Shown here: in pieces, positions 12,701 to 20,843 of the stretch
Layout: each line of letters starts with the position of its first letter
How positions within the stretch are numbered: the first letter of the stretch is position 1
DNA from: Pezicula radicicola
Taxonomy: Eukaryota > Ascomycota > Leotiomycetes > Helotiales > Dermateaceae
NCBI GenBank assembly: GCA_003008705.1
Contig: PDUO01000007.1
Span: 92,123-156,122, forward strand
Length of the DNA stretch: 64,000 bases
Reading direction: 5' to 3'
Notes under the pieces: model-generated
Told to the model about the DNA's origin: nothing
The model's input: the letters and a program-made list of their open reading frames with translations, nothing else
Database searches by the model: none
Translations under genes and position numbers: made by a program

Positions 12701-13508
12701 AGCGGTCACGTCCACAAGGGACAATGGGGCGGACAAGTGTCTTATTGCCAACTACAACAGACCAGCTTATGGCGAACACGATCTTGACTTTGAGCGTGAA
12801 GACGAGGATCAGAAAGAGATGAAGATCTGGGAAGCAGCGCTTGCCACAGCCTCTGCGCCTTTCTACTTCCGAAAGTTTGAGAAATTGGAAACGAAAAAGA
12901 ACTATACAGACGGTGCTCTCCACTCTAACTTCCCTGTGCAGTATGCATTGGAAGAAATATATCGAGTGTGGAAGATCCCGGGGGGAGAGAAGCCGCCGCT
13001 GGACATCCTCTTAAGTGTCGGGACTGGTGAGCAGAAAAAGAAAATCGTTATTCCCGGGCCTCTAAGGATTGGAGGTTTCGAGGCTGTCTGTACATCTTTC
13101 CATAACAACCTCGATAGTCACCGACTATGGCTTGAATACAAGCGCGTACATCTAGATGGTAGCCCGCTCAGGAGCAAAGTACATAGGCTTAACGTTCGCA
13201 TCGAAGGAAGCTATGTGGCCCTTGACCAATACAAGAGTATGAAGCCAATCGACCAAAACATCCACACTCAGGTCCAAGATCCCCTATTCGCTGCGAGGAT
13301 CGACGATCTTGCAAGGGTACTGATCGCTAACGTCTTCTTCTTCGAGCCATCGTCTACGTATCGTGATAGTAACAGTCTCTCCTCCAGACAGAACGATCGT
13401 ATCTCGAGCACCATCCGGTGCCGTCTTGCACGTGAGAGCACCCCTCTGAAGAATCTCGTCGACATAATCGATAGCTTCTGGTACAAAGAGATCCGCACCG
13501 AAGCCTAA
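9782..13508 (+). CDS. Cys-rich / GTPase-like / RING-like / patatin multidomain protein
   Basis: Four coding exons: 9782-9784 (only the ATG), 9857-11561, 11626-12324 and 12430-13508, about 1161 residues. Intron 2 has a perfect TACTAAC branch site. Residues about 9-65 are Cys/His-rich (CRTCKSVVKIHDLRQCACG, FCFRHCRFC). Residues 181-189 are a Walker A motif, GDTGIGKST. DCEG at about 279 and LIIVRNK further on look like the G3 and G4 motifs of large dynamin/GBP-like GTPases. Residues from 693 form a RING-like finger (CLGC, then CGHGFCARC, then CILC). From 764 comes a patatin lipase: DGGGIRG oxyanion motif, GTSTG with nucleophile Ser801, and the DGA aspartate Asp963. Patatins are Ser-Asp phospholipases/acyl hydrolases. 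The role is not known; P-loop plus patatin recalls fungal NLR-like and immune effector proteins (inference). An in-frame TAA at 13506 shortens the C-terminus (see findings). Confidence 0.8.
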
Positions 13509-13742
13509 CTTGATGAAGACCAGGCCTGGAAGCGAATCCCGTTCCCAGATGATCAACGCATCCGAGTCCGCACGCAGCGCGAGTGGTTTCGTGTAGAGTG
13601 CACAATTGTACCGGTGGAGCCACTGGTTACCCAGCAGGTGATTGCGGTTACACTGAAACGGGTGGGAGGCGAAAAAAGAGTACCGATCAGTGGGTTTCCG
13701 GTTGAGTGGCGTGTGCTACAGCAAAGAGTTAAAAGGCATTAA
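13509..13742 (+). pseudogene. Open, coding-like tail of the patatin gene beyond the in-frame TAA
   Basis: Immediately after the TAA at 13506-13508 the same frame stays open for 77 codons to a TAA at 13740-13742. It reads like protein: WKRIPFPDDQRIRVRTQREW, then FRVECTIVPVEPLVTQQVIA, then VPISGFPVEWRVLQQ. In my memory of related fungal patatins, a segment with W..IPF.D and PISGFPV closes the C-terminal domain. The segment is therefore either a lost tail after a nonsense mutation or is still translated by readthrough or splicing. Confidence 0.6.
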
Positions 13743-15401
13743 TGATGGTGGACAAAGCTGGCTGGGCCTGAAATCCAGTCTCCTGCTCTGCCCCTCTGAC
13801 CCGAATACCGACTTTGCGCACCTTGGTGAGGTCAGTTTACGTGGCAGAGCAATGATCCGTACAAATAAAATCCTCCCATAACAGGCAAACAGTTAAAAGA
13901 TTGCATTGCGTCGTCCTGGAATCTGACTTCTGTTGGATTTCTTGGAGTCCATCCGATCCGAAACGATGAGGGCACCAACATCAAGTGTTTACATGTTCTA
14001 AATCATTGTGAAAGAAAAAGAAAGAAAAGAAGAGACAGAACGAGGTTGAAATAAGAATTGGGCTAGTCCCTAATAGGAATCGCATGATCATCTTCACTAG
14101 GTAGTTTTGAGACTTCCGAGTTTTTTAAAGCTGATGTCAATGCCATGAATGTGTCGTTTACCAGCTGTTCTGCTGACAGATCTGGCCTCTTGGCCCATGG
14201 GTTTATTCATGTCGTATATAGGGGATGCATTTTTATAGCGAATCTAATTACGTATAATCACTTCCTGTTTGTGATTGTCATGTAAGCAGACCTCAATTTT
14301 ACAACGTGCATAAATAGTTTACAAAGGCTTGCATAATAGTATATACTAATAATAGTCAAAAAAGAGGTCTATACATAGATGTTTGACTTGTAGAAAAGTG
14401 CTATATTCTCTCTGAAATCAAAGACATAATTAATTTGCGGTTTCTTCGGAGTTCTAAGCAACTATTTTATCCTTCTATACTACGCAGTATATTAAGCTCT
14501 AACTTCTTTTGAAGCTCTTTATTCCAATGCCCCCTATTTATAGTCTTCTATAATGCCTATAACTGTAGCTTCTTTTAAACACATTATAGCCTATTGGCAT
14601 ACACTTAATCGGAGTGTCCTCTATTTAGTACTAGTATAAAGCGGATTATCTTGAAATCACAAAATCAAACAATACGATATTACTATATAACTCCTACTGT
14701 ACACTTGTATATAATGATATTGAATCAGTAATATTAGGTAAGCTATAAGGCTAAGTTACTAGCTACGTGCGACTAGCTTAGAGAGGATCTGAATCGGCTC
14801 TAGTAGGAATCCTGTAAGAGCAGGAACGGATTACCGTAAAACTCACTTAGAAAACTATAGCCAGACATACAGGGGGCCAAAATAGGTTTCAAAATATATT
14901 AGTTCTATTAATAGAGGACCTTTATTTCATGATTTAAGAGATTTCTGTAACGATAATTTTTTCCAGAATGTAATGTCAAGATCTGTTAGTTAAGAATGTG
15001 AAGAGAACATCTTGCGTAGCTGTGAATACGTTTTATCTACATTCTCCAAAACCCGGCTTGATGAGAATTGAAAGTGAATAGGGTATCCGAAGCACTTAAC
15101 TAATACTTTCATATCACTGCATTGGTATGCAGATAGGACATCGCAAAATAGACTTGTATTGCAAATATTCTACGCAGCACAACGAAGCCCAACGGGCAAG
15201 TGAGTAGAAGCGTCCTTCTACATCACATAAACAAATACGAAGCCAAAACAGTTTCCAAAATGTCCCCACTATCTCTCCAAGAAAATTCTCTTTCCACCTT
15301 CACATAAGTGTTTTAGTTACTGAACCGATGGTTCCACGCTCTAGCTTTGCAGAGTTCTTCTACGAACTAGAACCGAACACTCAGCTCCGTCCTAAATGCA
15401 C
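13743..15401. other. AT-rich intergenic stretch, RIP-like in part
   Basis: No gene is supported. From about 14220 to 14960 the sequence is very AT-rich with many TA steps and stop codons in all frames, the look of an old repeat worn down by RIP-type C-to-T mutation. A GC-richer island at about 14760-14880 sits within it. I see no intact terminal repeats. Confidence 0.5.
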
Positions 15402-16330
15402 CTACTCGGCCTTGTCCTCAACGTCTCGCTTGTAGGAGTTGTAAGACCCGTAAGCACCGTATGAACCATATCCCTTGGGAGTTGGCGTAGGTGTTGGGGT
15501 GCTAGAGGTCTTACTAGAAGACTTGCTAGATGATGAGCTCGAGGTTAACGTTGAGGTAGAAGATGTGCTTATTTGGTAAAGTCCGTAATTGGCATATGAC
15601 CCATAGCCAGGCTCGGGTTCAGGTTCAGGTTGAGCTTCTCGCTTTTCCTCGACGTCACGCTTGTAAGTGCCGTAGGAGGCATATTTTCCGTATTCGACAG
15701 GAGTAGGGGTTGGGGTTGGAGATGAAGTGGAAGACTTGCTGGAAGACGAGGTTGACTTCGAGGTCGAGGTCGAGGTCGAGGATGAGCTTATTTGATAAAG
15801 CCCGTAATTGGCATATGCCCCATAACTAGGCTCAGGTTCAGGTTGGGCTTCTCGCTTCTCCTCAACATCAGCATCCCGTTTGTAAGCTCCATAAGAAGCG
15901 TACGAGCCATAACCCTTCGGAGTTGGCGAAGGAGTGGGGGTGCTGGTAGAGCTGGACTCGGATGTGGAGGTGGTTTTGGATTTTGAAGACGAACTGGGTG
16001 TTGAAGTGGTTGAAGTGGAGGCTGGAGGGTATTCCCCGTAATTGGCATAGACTCCATAGTTACCATAGTCGGCGGCAGCTCTCTTTCTATATACTCCATA
16101 TAAGCCATACTTCCCGTAGTTTCCATAGCCTTTTATTGTACGTTCTGAAATCAGTAATTGTGTCAAATGTCAAGATTAGGATACAGAGTCTTGTACTATA
16201 GATATGGCTTACCTTTGTAGTTTGCAGCGGAAGTAGAACTGGTGGTTGACGAAGTTGAAACAGGGCTACCAGAAACAACTTGCAAGGCAGCTATGGAGAC
16301 GAGAGCTAGGACATTGGTAGTGAACTTCAT
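15402..16330 (-). CDS. Secreted Tyr/Gly-rich repeat protein with KR processing sites
   Basis: Two exons, 16330-16213 and 16144-15402, 286 residues. Exon 1 encodes a signal peptide (MKFTTNVLALVSIAALQVVS). The body repeats a module three to four times. It consists of a Tyr/Gly peptide (GYGSYASYGAY, EYGKYASYGTY, GYGSYGAYGSYNSY) ending in KR, an acidic DxxVEEKR spacer, an EAQPEPEP run, a second Tyr peptide (SYGAYANYGLYQIS) and a long Ser/Thr stretch ending in TPTPTP. KR fits Kex2 cleavage in the Golgi. The following EA-QP-EP-EP dipeptides resemble the X-Ala/X-Pro spacers trimmed by dipeptidyl aminopeptidase in alpha-factor precursors. A TATATAAA box lies about 93 bases upstream. It could be a multi-peptide precursor or an intact sticky wall protein. 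The next secreted repeat gene is 1.1 kb upstream on the same strand. Confidence 0.8.
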
Positions 16331-16422
16331 GGCTGCGTAGGTGGAAGACGGTGATTAACTTGTAAAGTTTGAGTGATGTCTGTTGATCTTGTTGCTGTCA
16401 ACTGTGAAGAAACTGGTGGGGG

Positions 16423-16430
16423 TTTATATA
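16423..16430 (-). promoter_or_regulatory. TATA box of the Tyr/Gly-rich secreted protein gene
   Basis: TATATAAA on the minus strand, about 93 bases before the ATG at 16330. A strong TATA box is usual for abundantly or conditionally expressed secreted fungal proteins. Confidence 0.45.
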
Positions 16431-17472
16431 CTGAGGTCTGAATTGAACTGAGAGCTACATCGTATGCGTCTTATTCAAGAAACGTTTCCGTCCTTCCAGC
16501 CGCAGAGTGATACGGAGGATGTGCAACATCGTATATCTGACTTTTCAATAATGCCATTTCTTATCGTAGATTCTAGATTTCAACCACATCCTCATTTGCA
16601 TCCATATGAGAGATAACACCATATGGCGTCTCGATCGAGTGCAGATAAGATGGTAAAGTACCTCACGGTCATAGGAACGGTGTTATTGTGGGTCAAGATC
16701 TCGGGCAAGCGCAGCTTCCATGGCTAGAGAAACGGCTTATGGACATCAGATAGCGCATGGTCTCGGAATACGAAAGGAATGTCCTACAAGTTGCGTGCTC
16801 TCGGTTGGTATGATCATGCTTAGTCTGTCACTGTATGTATAACGTTCCTTCAAGCTTGAGGTGGGTTTGTATTCATGGAGGAGGCCTAAATTTTAAACTT
16901 TATTGACTTGTCATAAGAAAGTAAACTTCAAAGTCAATCATGCAATTGCTTAAATCTTACAGGAGTTCATCCCATCTAAGGAAAGCCTATTCTCACTTTG
17001 CTTGGCCTACGTAGGAACTCTTACGAGTTCGATATATGAGAATAAAAGAACCCAAGTGCCACATCACACCCAGCACAAAGTTCTCACAAAATATCCAGAT
17101 GACATTGCCGCAATGCACTGAAAGCTTGGCACCTGTACTTTGTGTGACAAGAATGTGTAAGACCCTGTCGGCTGGCCATGTTGCACAACCTTAGTTTGGA
17201 CTGGAAATCTGTTTGTGAGATCGCTGGGAGTATCATCTGACTAAGGTTTACCTCGTGGACAAAACATGAATCGCAGGGCTTAAAACCACCACATTTCTAA
17301 AGGATTGCAATCCGCGTTTATCTTACACTGTGGATCAGTATCGGGGCTAAGCAAGGTGCATAATATGCTGTGCTACTTTAACCACAGACAAACAGCATCA
17401 ATTGTAATGGAGGCTGACGTGATTATACGAAATAAGGAGATAATATTGACAACGCTCAAGAAAGCAGCAAAT
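16431..17472. other. Intergenic, no supported gene
   Basis: Upstream region of the Tyr/Gly-rich gene and 3' flank of the FEYDA-repeat gene. Only short unconvincing ORFs are present. I see no repeat structure. Confidence 0.5.
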
Positions 17473-18680
17473 CTAGTCATCATCCTCTGGGTCAGTGGCA
17501 TCAGCGCCTCCTGCGGTTGTGGAAGCCCCGGCAGCTGGGAAAAAAAGGTTAGTGGTTTATACGAGGGCCAAAATCGAGTGAGAGAGTACTAACCACCTGC
17601 ACCTGTTCCAGCAGTAGGAGCAGCTGACGCCTTAGGGGTAGCAGCTATAAAAGAATGTTAGTGAATTGTTTTTTCTTTAAAAAAAAAATTGGAAAGGGGG
17701 GGGGATGTATTGAGAAAGGTTAGTGGTTTGTACGAGGGCCAAAATCGAGTGAAAGAGAATACTCACCACCTGCAGTTCCGGCTCCAGCTCCAGCTCCAGC
17801 GGCGGCTCCAGCAGCTTTCTTTGCTTTCTTTTTCGGTTCACGCTTCTCAATTTCGTTTCCGTCGGCATCGTATTCAAAATCACTGCGGGCTTCAACTGTT
17901 GATGACGCTATTAGCATTGATTTTTGGAGACTGGGTATGCTAGAATATGACAGCCACTAAGATTAATTTGAATGGGATAAACAATCGAACTAGAAATACT
18001 TACTTTCATTGCCCTCAGCATCGTAGTCAAAATCACGCTTCTCAACTGTCAAAGACTCAGTATTAGCATTACTCTTTCAGAAGTGACATTGGAGAAGTGA
18101 GGCATGTCTTGACTGAATTGCCAAGATATGCCGCTACTCCTAGAACAAACGACCTGGAGAAATGGAACTGACTTTCGTTTCCCTCGGCATCGTAATCGAA
18201 AGATCGCTTAGCCTTCTTTCCCTTCTTCTTTGGCTCACGCTTCTCGATTTCATTTCCATCTGCATCATACTCGAAGCTGCCACGCTTCTCAATCTCATTT
18301 CCATCCGCGTCATACTCGAAGCTGCCACGCTTCTCTATCTCATTGCCTTCAGCATCGTACTCGAAAGCTCCACGCTTCTCAATTTCGTTCCCCTCGGCAT
18401 CGTAGTCGAATGAGCGCTTGGCCTTCTTGCCCTTCTTCTTTGGCTCACGCTTCTCAATCTCATTTCCATCCGCNTCATACTCGAAGCTGCCACGCTTCTC
18501 TATCTCATTGCCTTCAGCATCGTACTCGAAAGCTCCACGCTTCTCAATTTCGTTGCCTGCAGCGTCATATTCAAATGCCTCTGAACGAGCGATGATGGAT
18601 GATTCTGTGTTGACAGGTGCTGCCTGAACTGCTACCAAGGAGCAGAAGGCGAGAATGAGGGAAGCGGTAGAGGCACGCAT
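17473..18680 (-). CDS. Secreted Kex2-processed repeat precursor (FEYDAxGNEIEKR units)
   Basis: Five exons: 18680-18173, 18045-18004, 17895-17767, 17644-17594 and 17534-17473, about 263 residues. All introns are phase 1 and all joins keep the repeat in frame. A signal peptide (MRASTASLILAFCSLVAVQA) precedes about nine units of the type GAFEYDAEGNEIEKR, GSFEYDADGNEIEKR and SFDYDAEGNEIEKR. Twice the series is broken by the basic peptide EPKKKGKKAKR. Exon 2 is exactly one 14-residue unit. One unit has IEAR instead of IEKR, so one cleavage site is lost. The tail is Ala/Gly-rich and ends ATDPEDDD. Kex2 cutting after each KR would release several near-identical acidic 13-15-residue peptides. Comparable fungal precursors are pheromones, KEP proteins and RiPP substrates. 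Base 18474 is N inside a repeat. Function unknown. Confidence 0.85.
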
Positions 18681-19603
18681 ATCGGCGGTATTGAAGTTAT
18701 AGTATTAAAAAGTGCGTAAGGAATGGCAGACCAGCTGTAAGTTTGTTCGGACAACAGAAGAAAAAGGGACGTTGGGAAAGGCGTCAAATTTAAGAGTAAT
18801 GGATGAAGTCTTGGCTTTCTTGACCAGAGCTGTCAAGGTCTTGGCTGACCCTTATATGAAGCTTGCGAGGAATTCCTACGCGGAACGTAGAAGGAAACTT
18901 GTTGCTCGGTAGTTGCATCAGATACCAATGCGGTTCCCAACCCCAAGTTTCTCTCTGATGGAACACATTTCAGACTCAGCTGCTCGTGAAGACTTCCCGC
19001 TTCGGCAAGTTCATGAGACTGTTGTAACAATGCGGATGTGAAGACAATAGTGCACAGGAGGAATGAAAGGCAAAATCTGGCATCGGCTGATTGTAAAGAT
19101 GTTTTGGAAACTTTCATTGTGAGAGGATCATCCGCTAGTCCCGGAGATTTGCACATGCATAGAAAAGCTTAGCACTTGAGGCGACTCAGCCCTAAAAATT
19201 GGGGAAAGTTGGGGCTCACAGACCGCAGCTAGAAACAAGCGCACAGGTTTGCAGGCCAGACGGGCCTCGCAAGTTGCCTGTGTTTCACGAAAGAATGACC
19301 CTGCGCAGCATCAGACCTGAAATAGTAGCCACCATGTTTCAAAACATGACCCCAACAAAATTGTAACTCGACTCCCCGCAAACGTCTGTCACAGGGCAAA
19401 GAAGACAAACGTGGGAAAGATGTCTTCCGTGCCAATGGAGCATGTTACTTGCGACCTTCTCCATATGCCTAACGAGAAGGCATCAACATCAGGATCTCAT
19501 CGCAAGCTCGCTAATCCGAAAGGGCGATCGCCTTGCTAACACCGAATACCGACCCAGGACGAGATGAAAAGGAATGCAAAACAAAAACAAGAAAACGAAA
19601 ATA
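18681..19603. other. Intergenic, with one doubtful small secreted-like ORF
   Basis: A minus-strand ATG at 19117 opens 94 codons to 18833 (MKVSKTSLQSADARFCLSF, then a hydrophobic LLCTIVFTSALLQ). It has a weak signal-anchor look and two later Cys. No intron or homologue is evident, and its 3' end overlaps the promoter of the peptide-precursor gene, where CATATAAG at 18851-18858 could be a TATA element. I give it little weight. Confidence 0.3.
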
Positions 19604-20451
19604 TTAACATGCACAACCCTCTTTCGACGCATTGTCTCGCGGTCCTGTCAGGTTCACTCGTGATTGATCAGCCCCTCCCCCGCCAGAATTTGCCTGTGCA
19701 GCACCCGGCCCTCGTGCTCCCTTCAGTGACGTTTCCGGAATAGCATTTGCAATTGCTGTAAAGACTTCTGTGACGTTTGTGCCAAGCTTAGCGCTCGTCT
19801 CAAAGAACAGCAGGCCTTCTTCTTCAGCATACGACTTTGCTTCAGTCGTAGATATCTTTCTTGCATCTCCGTTCGAGTCGTCTCCCTCGGTTGTATCCGC
19901 ATCTCCATCATCGCCTAGGGGATTGCTTGATTCGCCCGGTTCATTTGTTAAATCCAGCTTGTTGCCTACGAGTGCAATGACGATGCCAGGCGAAGCCTGT
20001 CTCTGGAGTTCTGCAACCCAGTGTTTTGCTTTGATAAGAGATGTAGGCTTTGTGAGATCATAGACGACGAGGGCGGATTGTGCATTTCGATAGTACATAG
20101 GCGCAAGAGATGCGAAGCGCTCCTGTCCCGCGGTATCCCATATCTCGAATTTGATTGTCCGCGTTGGCAGGTTACATTTCTGAGTGAGGAAGGCAGCTGA
20201 AGATGTACGTTAGTAACAGGATAAGACTTTTGATGATGCAGTTGATGAGACGTACCGCCGATAGTGGGTTCCTTATTCTCCTGGAAATCGTTGTTGACAA
20301 AGCGCAACACAAGAGAGGACTGGAGTTAAGTTAGAACCCAAGCAGACAGATAGCATCTCAAGTCATATACCTTGCCCACAGCAGCCTCTCCTAGTAAAAC
20401 CAGCTTCACACTGCTACTTGGCTTCGGTGGCGCAGCTGTTGAGTCTGCCAT
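19604..20451 (-). CDS. rab5: RAB5-family small GTPase (Ypt5/Vps21 type)
   Basis: Regulates early-endosome fusion and endocytic traffic. Exons 20451-20371, 20319-20256 and 20196-19604 give 245 residues. Motifs in order: P-loop GEAAVGKSSLVLRF; effector loop [19 protein letters not shown], diagnostic for RAB5; [31 protein letters not shown]. The C-terminus is EGCAC, a CxC double-geranylgeranylation site for membrane anchoring. Between NKLDL and ETSAK there is an acidic insertion of about 30 residues ([20 protein letters not shown]) absent from short Rabs but seen in some fungal RAB5 copies. It is divergent from KRI1 with about 390 bases between the starts. Confidence 0.93.
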
Positions 20452-20843
20452 GTTATCGTCGTGTGTATGGTATTGGCGATATGAGATTTAGCGGTGTCGG
20501 GGGTTGTGGGAAGGCAGGGTTGAGCTCGGAGTAGGTATTACAGGTATCTAGATACAGACTATCAAGATTGAGGACGTGCAGCTCGGCAGATGCGTTGCTT
20601 TGTGTTTGTTAGCAGCGACAGTAGTTTGGCTTGGATATCTTTTGAGGGTCTGCCAGGTCGACAGTCGTCATTACGAACAAGAGCCGTGATGCCGCGTGCA
20701 CGCACGAATCCAAGAGAGGTTAGGCGCTGCGGTACTAACTTGTTCCTTGCCGATCGGCAATTTTTTTTTGGCAAGTCAAAGTTCATCCTGTCGCCCAAGC
20801 ACAAGCATAAGCATATCAAACAATCGGCACTTGAGATTCAATC
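20452..20843. promoter_or_regulatory. Divergent promoter region RAB5 / KRI1
   Basis: 392 bases between two divergent start codons. It includes a T9 tract at 20760-20769. No clear TATA box on either side, as expected for housekeeping genes. Confidence 0.4.

Noticed and set aside
13430..13517. In-frame 87-base intron removing the TAA of the patatin gene
   Set aside because: Donor GTGAGA, CTAAC branch and AG exist, but the would-be intron itself reads like conserved protein (PLKNLVDIIDSFWYKE). I kept it as an alternative, not as the model.
15402..18680. Complete RiPP biosynthetic cluster around the peptide precursors
   Set aside because: No UstYa/DUF3328 (HxxHC) protein, tyrosinase or oxygenase is visible in the flanking genes. 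Only the precursors can be supported.
17473..18680. CRISPR-like array
   Set aside because: The regular repeats at 18.2-18.6 kb are protein-coding tandem units without unique spacers.
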